The notes under the pieces were generated by a model. The model saw nothing but the letters and a program-made list of their open reading frames with translations, was not told where the DNA came from and did no database searches. 7,917 bases of DNA from Clostridiaceae bacterium UBA6110 (lineage in GTDB: Bacteria; Bacillota; Clostridia; Clostridiales; Clostridiaceae), in assembly GCA_002428415.1 (NCBI GenBank), contig DIWI01000072.1, positions 10,043 to 17,959 of the forward strand. Direction: 5' to 3'. This document shows, in pieces, positions 1 to 6,381 of the stretch (position 1 is its first letter; every line of letters begins with the position of its first letter). The position numbers were made by a program, and so were the translations under genes.

Positions 1-3
1 TAA

Positions 4-762
4 TCAAGCTTTCTCTCCATGTTTACCAACTCCTAAAAATTCCATCATTTCTTTCGGCTTGTTAGTCATTATGCAGTCGACGCCCATGTCCATAAGCATC
101 TTAGCTTCCTTGAAGTCATCCACGGTCCAGACGTTTACCTTGATGTTCCTCCTGTGGCAGGCATCTACGATTTGTTTGTTCACAAGGAGCCTGTATGGAT
201 GGATGGCATCTGCGGGAAGTTCCTCCGCATATTTGTACGGCTTGTAGATTCCGTCAGTATAGAGGATTCCTGTCCTGCAATCCCTGTCAATTTCCTTGAG
301 GTCGTGACAGCTGTAGTGGTTGAAGCTTGAGAATATGACCTTGTCCATCAATCCGTTCTTCTGGACCATGCGGTAGGTCTTCTCCTCGATGCCCTCATAA
401 AGGAAGGAGCCGTATTTGATCTCGATATTAAGGAGTATGTCCTTATCCCTTACAAGGTCAAGGAGCTCCTGAAGGGTAGGTATCCTTTCGCCACTGAACT
501 GAGGCCCTTTCTTTATTCCGAAGTCGAATTTCTGGAGCTCTTCGTAGGTCAGGTCCCTGATCCTGCCTTTCCCATCAGATACTCTAGAAACATCCTCGTC
601 GTGAAGAAGTACAAGAACCCCGTCCTTGGTAACCTGAACGTCGGTCTCAATGCCGTCCGCTCCGGCTTCAAGGGCCTTTTTGAATGCAAGCATGGTGTTT
701 TCAGGATATATGTGGGAATAACCCCTGTGTGCCAATACTAGTATTTCAACCACCTCCATCAA
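4..762 (-). CDS. Glycerophosphodiester phosphodiesterase family protein
   Basis: This gene encodes a cytosolic GDPD-family enzyme that hydrolyses glycerophosphodiesters (deacylated phospholipid head groups) to glycerol 3-phosphate and an alcohol. Counting from the TTG at 762, the 252-residue protein has the family motifs in order: the HRG motif with H12-R13 and ENT at 21-23, the metal ligand pair E39 and D41 in IETDVQ, the second catalytic histidine in LLHDED (H54), E114 in NIEIK, and the C-terminal VNVWTVD and TNKP blocks. No signal peptide or membrane helix is seen, and the length is normal for short cytosolic GDPDs. The gene stands alone on the minus strand and is divergent from the ABC exporter. 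The start is uncertain: TTG 762 and ATG 759 lack an upstream Shine-Dalgarno, while a perfect GGAGGTGG lies inside the first codons, 8 bases before an ATA codon at 744. The true N-terminus may be near ILVLAHRG. Family assignment is firm; the exact substrate is not known. Confidence 0.93.
   Translation of the reverse strand: MMEVVEILVLAHRGYSHIYPENTMLAFKKALEAGADGIETDVQVTKDGVLVLLHDEDVSRVSDGKGRIRDLTYEELQKFDFGIKKGPQFSGERIPTLQELLDLVRDKDILLNIEIKYGSFLYEGIEEKTYRMVQKNGLMDKVIFSSFNHYSCHDLKEIDRDCRTGILYTDGIYKPYKYAEELPADAIHPYRLLVNKQIVDACHRRNIKVNVWTVDDFKEAKMLMDMGVDCIMTNKPKEMMEFLGVGKHGEKA
750..757 (-). promoter_or_regulatory. Ribosome binding site inside the predicted GDPD N-terminus
   Basis: On the minus strand, GGAGGTGG is fully complementary to the usual 16S anti-Shine-Dalgarno. 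It overlaps the ATG at 759-757 and so cannot serve that start or the TTG just before it. It is 8 bases from an in-frame ATA (744-742) and 17 bases from an in-frame TTG (735-733), two codons before the HRG motif. This argues for initiation downstream of the longest-frame start. Confidence 0.6.
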
Positions 763-792
763 ACTGTTTGAAAATTTTGTAATCTCCCTTTT

Positions 793-821
793 ATTATACT
801 ATTCTTTAGGTTGGCTGATAA
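793..821 (-). promoter_or_regulatory. Putative sigma-A promoter of the GDPD gene
   Basis: Read on the minus strand, TTATCA (821-816) is separated by 17 bases from a perfect TATAAT (798-793). Transcription would begin about 30 bases before the first candidate start codon. The -35 box matches the consensus at four of six positions. The -10 box overlaps one copy of a 12-base direct repeat (792-803) whose other copy covers the -10 of the opposite promoter. Confidence 0.6.
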
Positions 822-850
822 CGGAAGTCTTGTTAATTGGACTTTATTTT

Positions 851-878
851 TTGCAATAAAGATATATTGTATTATACT
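851..878 (+). promoter_or_regulatory. Putative sigma-A promoter of the ABC exporter/chromate transporter operon
   Basis: TTGCAA (851-856) and TATACT (873-878) are separated by 16 bases, which places the transcription start about 15 bases before the ATG at 899, leaving just room for the GAGGTGA ribosome binding site (888-894). The short leader leaves no room for a riboswitch. A 12-base sequence shared with the opposite promoter covers the -10 box. Confidence 0.55.
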
Positions 879-898
879 ATTGTTTGTGAGGTGAAATT

Positions 899-2611
899 AT
901 GGTCGAAAAATTCATTGAATACTACAAGCCGCACAAATGGCTGTTCCTGCTTGATATGGCAGCTGCTACCCTTGTTGCCGCATCAGATCTTATATTTCCA
1001 CAGATAACCAAGAAATTCATAAACGAGCTTATCCCGGGAAGGGATATAGACATGATCATGAAGCTGGGTATCGCAATGCTCGTGCTTTATGTCGTCAGGT
1101 TCTTCATGGACTACATAGTTGGCTTCTATGGTCATCTCCTTGGGGTTAAGATGGAGTATGCCATGAGGAAGGACATGTTCTCCCATCTGCAGAAGCTCTC
1201 CTTCAGGTATTATGACGACACCAAGACAGGTCACATCATGTCAAGACTTGTGAATGACCTGAATGAGATAGCTGAGCTGGCTCATCACGGACCAGAGGAC
1301 CTGTTCATATCATTCCTGATGATCGTGGGTTCATTTGTCCTCCTTGCAAGGGTGGACCTTCCGCTTACGCTCATCATATTCTCAATAGTTCCTTTCCTAA
1401 TGGGCTTTGCAATTATCTATAATTCCAGGATGAGGAACAACTTCAGGAAGATAAGGGTAAGCCTTTCTGAGATCAACGCAGGTCTTGAGGACAGCATATC
1501 CGGAATCAGGGTCGTGAAGTCCTTCACCAACGAATGGTTCGAGGAAGAGAAGTTCGACAAGGGCAACGACAACTTCATGGGACTCAGGACAGAAAGTGTG
1601 AGACAGCTTGGAATATTCAGCGGTGGCATACACTTCTTCTCAAACATCCTTAACCTGGCAGCTTTGGTATTCGGAGGTTATTTCGTATATCTCGGAAGGA
1701 TAGACCTTGGTGACATGGTAGCCTTCGTAATATATATGAGCCTGATGCTTCAGCCTGTAAGAAGGCTCTCGAACTTCATAGAGCAGTTCCAGAAGGGAAT
1801 GGCAGGCTTCAGGAGATTTGTCGAGGTAATGGCGGTTAAGCCTGAAATCATTGACAGTGAAGATGCTGTGGAGCTTAAGGATGTACAGGGTCATGTTGAG
1901 TTCAGGAACGTAGGCTTCTCCTACAACAATAAGGAAGAGGTACTCTCAGGAATAAACCTCGATGTACCTGTGGGACAGACCATTGCTCTGGTAGGTCCGT
2001 CGGGAGTAGGCAAGACAACCCTTTGCAGCCTGATACCGAGATTCTATGAGACTGATTCAGGGTCAATAATGATTGACGGCAAGGACATAAAGAATGTTAC
2101 GATCGAGTCCCTGAGGGCTAATATAGGCATGGTACAGCAGGATGTGTTCCTCTTCAGCGGAACCATCTACGATAACATCTCATATGGAAAGCTTGATGCA
2201 ACCTATGAGGATGTAGTTGCAGCTGCAAAAAGGGCCAATGCATATGAATTCATAATGGATACTCCTGACGGGTTCATGACCTATATAGGAGAAAGAGGCG
2301 TGAAGCTTTCAGGGGGACAGAAGCAGAGGCTGTCAATCGCAAGGATGTTCCTTAAGAATCCTCCGATACTCATACTTGATGAGGCCACATCATCCCTGGA
2401 CAACCAGAGTGAGGCAGTGATACAGAAGTCCATCGAGGAGCTGGCTAGAGACAGGACAACATTCATCATTGCCCACAGGCTGGCAACCATCAGAAGCTCT
2501 GAGAGGATAATAGTCCTCACAAACGAGGGAATAACTGAAGACGGAACACACGAGGAGCTCCTGGCAATGAAGGGCGAGTACTACAAGCTCTACAATACAC
2601 AGCTCCTGTAA
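899..2611 (+). CDS. ABC-B type exporter, fused membrane and ATPase domains
   Basis: This is a half-transporter of the MsbA/BmrA/LmrA type: an inner-membrane exporter domain of about six helices followed by an ATPase, 570 residues in all, the usual length. Hydrophobic segments lie near residues 14-35, 56-78, 133-150, 155-174, 245-265 and 268-288. The ATPase has Walker A GPSGVGKTT (366-374), Q-loop Q413/Q414, a perfect signature LSGGQKQR (470-477), Walker B LILDE with the catalytic glutamate (491-495), D-loop SSLD (498-501) and H-loop H526. All catalytic residues are present and no second ABC-B gene adjoins, so a homodimer is likely. Substrates of such proteins range from drugs to lipids and cannot be read from the sequence. 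The ATG is preceded by GAGGTGA with 7 bases between, which supports this start. Only 25 bases without a terminator separate it from the chromate transporter pair, so cotranscription is likely. The family call is certain; the transported compound is unknown. Confidence 0.95.
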   Translation: MVEKFIEYYKPHKWLFLLDMAAATLVAASDLIFPQITKKFINELIPGRDIDMIMKLGIAMLVLYVVRFFMDYIVGFYGHLLGVKMEYAMRKDMFSHLQKLSFRYYDDTKTGHIMSRLVNDLNEIAELAHHGPEDLFISFLMIVGSFVLLARVDLPLTLIIFSIVPFLMGFAIIYNSRMRNNFRKIRVSLSEINAGLEDSISGIRVVKSFTNEWFEEEKFDKGNDNFMGLRTESVRQLGIFSGGIHFFSNILNLAALVFGGYFVYLGRIDLGDMVAFVIYMSLMLQPVRRLSNFIEQFQKGMAGFRRFVEVMAVKPEIIDSEDAVELKDVQGHVEFRNVGFSYNNKEEVLSGINLDVPVGQTIALVGPSGVGKTTLCSLIPRFYETDSGSIMIDGKDIKNVTIESLRANIGMVQQDVFLFSGTIYDNISYGKLDATYEDVVAAAKRANAYEFIMDTPDGFMTYIGERGVKLSGGQKQRLSIARMFLKNPPILILDEATSSLDNQSEAVIQKSIEELARDRTTFIIAHRLATIRSSERIIVLTNEGITEDGTHEELLAMKGEYYKLYNTQLL

Positions 2612-2636
2612 TAATTAACGAAAGGATGTCATTCTA

Positions 2637-3179
2637 TTGAAGCTGTTACTCGAAATGTTCGTATCCTTCTTCAAGATCGGTGCATTTACCATCGGAGGAG
2701 GGTATGCCATGCTGCCGCTCATACAGAAGGAAGTTGTTGAAAACAAGAAATGGATCGGTGAGGAGGAATTCCTCGACATGGTTGCAATATCCCAGTCTGC
2801 ACCGGGTCCTATCGCAGTCAACCTCAGCGTATTCGTAGGAAACAAGATAAAGGGGGTAAAGGGTCTTCTGGCGACAGTTCTTGGAGCAACCCTTCCATCC
2901 TTCCTTATAATCATACTTGTGGCATCTGTATTCATTGGAATAGAGAAGCATCCCATAGTTGCAAGGGTCTTCATGGGAATAAGGCCTGCAGTTGTAGCAC
3001 TGATCGCAGCGCCTGTAATCAGGATGGCCAAGACTGCAAAGATGGACAAGAGGAATTTCTACATTCCACTATCTGCTGTAATTTTAGTAGGATTCCTGGG
3101 AGTAACTCCCATATATGTAATAGTAGGATTCATCCTCTTCGGGATAATTTCGACTTATATAAGAAGGAGGATGAAATAG
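2637..3179 (+). CDS. Chromate transporter family protein, first half-size subunit
   Basis: This is a 180-residue short-chain CHR (ChrA superfamily) membrane protein. It has the N-terminal family signature GGGYAMLPLIQKEVV (20-34) and the QSAPGPIAVN block (53-62), followed by hydrophobic stretches near 78-101, 109-127 and 142-173. Full-length ChrA proteins of other bacteria are tandem duplications of this unit; here the halves are separate genes. Members of the family export chromate, probably exchanging it for sulfate-like anions, and in Bacillus subtilis a comparable pair was reported to work only together. The start is TTG at 2637, chosen because AAAGGA lies at 2621-2626 with 10 bases between and the next ATG (codon 7) would cut into the first helix. 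The stop TAG touches the ATG of the second subunit, and the end of this gene contains that subunit's ribosome binding site. The family is clear; chromate as the natural substrate is an inference. Confidence 0.9.
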   Translation: MKLLLEMFVSFFKIGAFTIGGGYAMLPLIQKEVVENKKWIGEEEFLDMVAISQSAPGPIAVNLSVFVGNKIKGVKGLLATVLGATLPSFLIIILVASVFIGIEKHPIVARVFMGIRPAVVALIAAPVIRMAKTAKMDKRNFYIPLSAVILVGFLGVTPIYVIVGFILFGIISTYIRRRMK

Positions 3180-3704
3180 ATGCCGGTTTTACTTGACCTT
3201 TTCATAACCTTCTTCAAAATCGGGCTGTTCAGCTTCGGTGGCGGCTACGCAATGCTTCCTCTAATACAGAGCGAGGTTGTTGTAAAGCATGGGTGGCTGA
3301 CTGCTGAGTCATTTATAAACATTGTGGGAATAAGCCAGGCGACTCCGGGTCCCATCGCAATAAATTCTGCCACATACGTTGGCTTCAAGACCGCCGGGAT
3401 AATCGGGTCAACCTGTGCGACTCTCGGCGTGGTGATGCCGTCAGTTATCATAATTTACATAGTCTCAAGGCTCTTCATGAGATACAAGGATGGTATTTAC
3501 GTACAGGGAACGCTTAAAGTGATCAGGCTCGGAGCTGTCGGACTTATTGCAGCTGCAGCTGTACTTCTAATGGATGACGTCTTCGTGAACATTCAGAGCG
3601 TTCTGATTTTCGTCGTCGCATTCATAGCCAATTTCAGGTTCAAGCTGGATCCGATAAAGCTCGTGATCCTTGCAGGTATTGCAGGGTTCATTATTTTCAG
3701 ATAG
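3180..3704 (+). CDS. Chromate transporter family protein, second half-size subunit
   Basis: This 174-residue membrane protein is a paralogue of the gene just before it: both share FFKIG, GGGYAMLPLIQ.EVV (here 20-34), ISQ..PGPIA.N (51-62) and a similar helix pattern. Hydrophobic segments lie near residues 7-27, 72-98, 113-131, 136-151 and 159-173. The ATG follows the previous stop codon with no gap, and GAAGGAGG at 3163-3170, inside the upstream gene, provides a strong ribosome binding site 9 bases before it. Equal production of the two subunits by translational coupling is therefore likely, which fits a heterodimeric transporter in the inner membrane. The C-terminus ends directly after the last helix. 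A long hairpin follows 15 bases after the stop. The likely role is anion efflux, with chromate resistance as the best-known phenotype of the family; I cannot confirm the substrate. Confidence 0.9.
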   Translation: MPVLLDLFITFFKIGLFSFGGGYAMLPLIQSEVVVKHGWLTAESFINIVGISQATPGPIAINSATYVGFKTAGIIGSTCATLGVVMPSVIIIYIVSRLFMRYKDGIYVQGTLKVIRLGAVGLIAAAAVLLMDDVFVNIQSVLIFVVAFIANFRFKLDPIKLVILAGIAGFIIFR

Positions 3705-3719
3705 ACTTTTGACACGACT

Positions 3720-3759
3720 TTCAGGGGACCGGAGCGCTTCAGCGATCCAGTCCCCTGAA
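3720..3759 (+). terminator. Long hairpin between the chromate and TetR operons, probable terminator
   Basis: A perfect 10-base outer stem, TTCAGGGGAC (3720-3729) with GTCCCCTGAA (3750-3759), encloses an inner stem of GGA/TCC (3731-3733 with 3746-3748) and CGC/GCG (3735-3737 with 3742-3744) around a four-base loop, interrupted by two single mismatches. The structure is very stable and sits 15 bases after the stop of the upstream operon, where a terminator is expected. However, it is not followed by a U-tract: the next bases are CTCGTTTAC. It may act as a weak or factor-assisted terminator or as an mRNA 3' end stabiliser. The -35 box of the next operon begins only 4 bases downstream. Confidence 0.6.
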
Positions 3760-3763
3760 CTCG

Positions 3764-3792
3764 TTTACAAATACAGTGAAAAGTGGTAGAAT
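3764..3792 (+). promoter_or_regulatory. Promoter of the TetR/ABC efflux operon
   Basis: TTTACA (3764-3769) and TAGAAT (3787-3792) are separated by 17 bases, each matching the sigma-A consensus at five of six positions. Transcription should start near 3798-3800, about 50 bases before the TetR start codon. The two inverted repeats that follow cover the start point and the first 25 transcribed bases, a classical repressor position. Confidence 0.75.
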
Positions 3793-3793
3793 G

Positions 3794-3807
3794 TGACCAG
3801 GAAGTCA
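3794..3807 (+). promoter_or_regulatory. Upstream putative TetR operator half-palindrome
   Basis: TGACCAGGAAGTCA is an inverted repeat with TGAC/GTCA arms and a six-base centre, the same arm sequence and spacing as the stronger palindrome 16 bases downstream. It begins 2 bases after the -10 box and covers the expected transcription start. I propose it as a second, weaker binding site of the TetR protein encoded just downstream. Confidence 0.5.
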
Positions 3808-3825
3808 TATGACCAAATGGTCATA
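3808..3825 (+). promoter_or_regulatory. Main putative TetR operator
   Basis: TATGACCAAATGGTCATA is a perfect inverted repeat with 8-base arms around a two-base AA centre. It lies 15 bases after the -10 box and 23 bases before the start codon of the TetR gene. Its size, symmetry and place fit an operator for negative autoregulation, which is usual for TetR repressors. It is not followed by a U-tract, so it is not a terminator. Confidence 0.72.
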
Positions 3826-3848
3826 AATAATGAGCCGGAGATGATACG

Positions 3849-4484
3849 ATGCCAAAGAGCACTTTTTTCAATCTGCCTGATGAAAAGAGGAGAAAGATTG
3901 AGGCGGCTGCGACGGAAGAATTCAGCAAGCACAGTTACCAGAGCTCAAGCATAAACAGGATTGTGACAGCTTCTGACATACCGAAGGGAAGCCTGTACCA
4001 GTATTTCGAGAACAAGAAGGACCTGTACATGCACATCATCTCAATAATCGCTGAAATTAAGCTGGAGTATATGGGACCTTTGCTCCTGAATCCTCAGAAC
4101 CTGGACCTTTTCACGCTCATAAGGGAGCTGTTCAGATCCGGAATTGAGTTCGGCATGGCCAATCCAAAGTACCTTGAAATAGGAAACAGGCTTATGAGGG
4201 ACAAGTCGTCAGACATATACAAGGAACTGCTGCATGACAACAGAGGTAAGTCTGACGATATTTTCAAAGTGCTGCTAAAGGAGGCCGCAGCAAGAGGGGA
4301 GGTAAGGGAGGACCTGGACATAGACCTTGCCGCATATCTACTGACATCATTGAATTCCACAGTAATGGACTACTTCATCATGCGAAACGGCAATGAAGGC
4401 TACACGATCGATATCCTCAAGGAAGTGGACAAGCTAATCAGCTTCATCAGGTACGGAATTGCAGAGAGGAGGGATGTCACATGA
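3849..4484 (+). CDS. TetR/AcrR family transcriptional regulator
   Basis: This 211-residue protein has an N-terminal TetR-type DNA-binding domain (about residues 10-60): a first helix EKRRKIEAAATEEF, then a helix-turn-helix reading SSINRIVTASDIPKGSLYQYF and closing with ENKKDLY, which is very typical of the family. Residues from about 65 to the end form the all-helical ligand and dimer domain, which is variable and gives no clue to the inducer. The ATG at 3849 is preceded by GGAG (3837-3840) with 8 bases between; the ATG at 3841 is out of frame. The stop overlaps the ATG of the ABC ATPase by four bases (ATGA), so the regulator is the first gene of the operon it probably controls. It is expected to repress its own operon by binding the palindromes at 3794-3825 and to let go when a substrate of the pump binds. 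The ligand is unknown. Confidence 0.93.
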   Translation: MPKSTFFNLPDEKRRKIEAAATEEFSKHSYQSSSINRIVTASDIPKGSLYQYFENKKDLYMHIISIIAEIKLEYMGPLLLNPQNLDLFTLIRELFRSGIEFGMANPKYLEIGNRLMRDKSSDIYKELLHDNRGKSDDIFKVLLKEAAARGEVREDLDIDLAAYLLTSLNSTVMDYFIMRNGNEGYTIDILKEVDKLISFIRYGIAERRDVT

Positions 4485-5335
4485 TCAAGGTAAAGAATCT
4501 TACATATACCTACGACAAGAGTGACCACAAGGCTGTTGACGATGTGAGCTTTGAGGTGGAAAAGGGCGAGGTGTTCGGATTTCTCGGGCCATCAGGTGCT
4601 GGAAAGTCCACCACCCAGGGTATCCTGACAGGACTTCTGCCTATTCAGGAAGGCGAGGGCAGCGTAGCCGGACATGACCTGAGAAGAATAACCAGTGATA
4701 TGTTCAACAGCATCGGGGTTTCCTTCGAGCAGTCCAATGTATATGGAAAGCTTACGGCACTTGAGAACCTGGAGTTCTACAGGAAGCTTTTCGATACTGA
4801 AACCATAGACCCTATGGAGCTTCTGAAGATAGTCGGTCTCGACCATGTAGCTAAAAAGAGGGCATCAACCTTCTCGAAGGGAATGAAGCACAGGCTGACA
4901 TTCGCAAGAAGCATGCTGAACAAGCCTCAGATATGGTTTCTGGATGAGCCTACGACTGGTCTTGACCCCGCAATTGGAAACCAGATCAAGGATATCATCA
5001 AGGAGAAGAACAAAGAGGGAACAACCATATTCCTGACCACCCACAACATGTTCATCGCCGATGAACTATGCAACAGGGTAGGCTTCATTGTTGACGGCAA
5101 GCTGCGGCTCATTGATTCGCCTAAGAACCTGAAGCTCAAGTATGGGGAAAAGATGATAGACATCGAGTACAGGGATGGCGACAAGATCATCAGGGAGACA
5201 CTGTCAATTGTCGAAGACAACGATAGGCAGAGGCTCGGAAGCATTATTGACAAGGGTGGGATCCTTACAATGCATACGAAGGAGGCAACATTGGAGGAGA
5301 TTTTCATCAAGGTCACCGGCAGGGGGTTGGTGTGA
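4481..5335 (+). CDS. ABC transporter ATP-binding protein of an ABC-2 efflux system
   Basis: This 284-residue ATPase should power the two permeases encoded downstream. It has Walker A GPSGAGKST (36-44), Q-loop Q84 in VSFEQSN, the signature in the altered form FSKGMKHRL (131-139) in place of LSGGQ, Walker B WFLDEP with catalytic glutamate E156 (152-157), D-loop GLD (160-162) and H-loop H188 in TTHNM. The glycine of the signature (G134) and the SKGM form are common in drug and lipid exporters of the DrrA/CcmA type, so it should be active. A C-terminal extension of about 70 residues (from about 215) ends with LEEIFIKVTGR, a usual tail of this subfamily. The ATG overlaps the TetR stop and has AGGAGG (4467-4472) 8 bases upstream. 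It is a cytosolic, membrane-associated protein acting as a dimer. The substrate is not known; an antibiotic, a bacteriocin or a lipid are all possible. Confidence 0.93.
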   Translation: MIKVKNLTYTYDKSDHKAVDDVSFEVEKGEVFGFLGPSGAGKSTTQGILTGLLPIQEGEGSVAGHDLRRITSDMFNSIGVSFEQSNVYGKLTALENLEFYRKLFDTETIDPMELLKIVGLDHVAKKRASTFSKGMKHRLTFARSMLNKPQIWFLDEPTTGLDPAIGNQIKDIIKEKNKEGTTIFLTTHNMFIADELCNRVGFIVDGKLRLIDSPKNLKLKYGEKMIDIEYRDGDKIIRETLSIVEDNDRQRLGSIIDKGGILTMHTKEATLEEIFIKVTGRGLV

Positions 5336-6381
5336 TGAAGCTCTGGTATACGTTCTTAAGGGACCTGAAGGTATCATTCAGGACCTTCTACATCTATATA
5401 GAGATTGTGATGGCACTTATATTCGTAGCGGTTGCGCTGTTCGTCATTCCAGAGGAATATGTGCCTGACACAAGGGCATATGTGCATGTGGAAGAGTCCC
5501 CGTTGGCATCGGCCGTAAAGGAAAGGCTTGAAGAGGGCGGTGAGAGCATAGTTTTCGTGGACTCGAGGGATGCCCTCACAAGCAGCCTTTCTTCAGACAG
5601 GGAATCATCAGGAGTGTCTGTGACCTTTGACGGCAGCAAAATAAACTATGAGGTGGTGCTTCAGGGATATGAGGGAGACAGGGTAAGGAATATGGTAAAG
5701 GCATCGATACTCTCAGATTATCTTGAAAAGATGCCAGGGTTCGAATCCAAGGCTGAAATAAGGGTGCTGGATTCCAGAAGCACAAAGCTAAGTGACAGGA
5801 TAGGTATACTTCCTGTGTTTCTGCTTCTTAATTCCGGATTCGTTGGCCTGTTCGTAGTAGCTGCCTATATCTTCATAGACAAGGATGAGGGAACGATCCG
5901 CGCACTTACTGTCACCCCGGTGAGGATAAGGGATTATCTTGTCTCAAAGATGGGAGTCATGATGATGACCGGAATCGCTACAGGATTTCTGACAACTCTT
6001 CTTGTAGCAGGAAAGGATGCAAATTACCTTTATCTCCTTCTCCTGCTCATAGGCACAAACATTTTCGGGACCGCTTTGGGGCTTCTGATTGCAAGCTTCT
6101 ATGACAATATTGTAAATTCGATGGGAAGCATATTCATTGTAGTGTTCCTGCTCGCAACTGCGGCAGTCTCATACTATATGCCTGCATTTTCACCAATGGC
6201 AGTTAAGCTTCTACCCTCATATCCGATGCTTTTTGCATTCAAGGAAGTGTTCCTTGCTCAGCCTGACCAATCCTATGTTTTCATGGTTGCGGCCGGGTCC
6301 GCTGCTGCAGGCATCCTGATTTTCGGCGCGGCGCTTTATAGGTTCAAGAAGACTCTCACTGTGGTTGGAGGTGCATTCTGA
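5335..6381 (+). CDS. ABC-2 type permease, first subunit
   Basis: This integral membrane protein (348 residues from the ATG) is one permease of the efflux pump. Helix 1 lies near residues 20-38, then comes an outside domain of about 115 residues, then five more helices near 158-181, 206-226, 231-255, 264-283 and 314-335, the usual ABC-2 layout. After helix 2 comes DKDEGTIRALTVTPVRIRDYL (182-202, broken here by the cytosolic turn), the conserved stretch that contacts the ATPase; the partner permease has the matching stretch. I chose ATG 5335 because AGGGGG (5321-5326) is 8 bases away, like the spacing elsewhere in the operon; the GTG at 5332 would add one residue and sits only 5 bases away. The ATG overlaps the ATPase stop by one base, so translation is probably coupled. 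The substrate is unknown. Confidence 0.88.
   Translation: MKLWYTFLRDLKVSFRTFYIYIEIVMALIFVAVALFVIPEEYVPDTRAYVHVEESPLASAVKERLEEGGESIVFVDSRDALTSSLSSDRESSGVSVTFDGSKINYEVVLQGYEGDRVRNMVKASILSDYLEKMPGFESKAEIRVLDSRSTKLSDRIGILPVFLLLNSGFVGLFVVAAYIFIDKDEGTIRALTVTPVRIRDYLVSKMGVMMMTGIATGFLTTLLVAGKDANYLYLLLLLIGTNIFGTALGLLIASFYDNIVNSMGSIFIVVFLLATAAVSYYMPAFSPMAVKLLPSYPMLFAFKEVFLAQPDQSYVFMVAAGSAAAGILIFGAALYRFKKTLTVVGGAF

Noticed and set aside
2615..3049. A 144-codon open frame on the minus strand opposite the first chromate transporter gene
   Set aside because: It is fully antisense to a clear family member, has no ribosome binding site of note, and its translation shows no domain. It is a shadow of the real coding strand.
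3171..3179. ATG at 3171 just before the second chromate transporter
   Set aside because: It lies directly against the AAGGAGG and is the in-frame methionine codon of the upstream gene, two codons before its stop; the ATG at 3180 has proper spacing.
4927..5316. A 129-codon minus-strand open frame opposite the ABC ATPase
   Set aside because: Antisense to well-supported ATPase coding sequence; its serine- and leucine-rich composition is typical of a reverse-strand shadow.
5175..5468. A 97-codon plus-strand open frame spanning the ATPase/permease junction
   Set aside because: It overlaps both real genes in another frame, and the real genes have full family motifs across the region. No frameshift is needed to explain either one.
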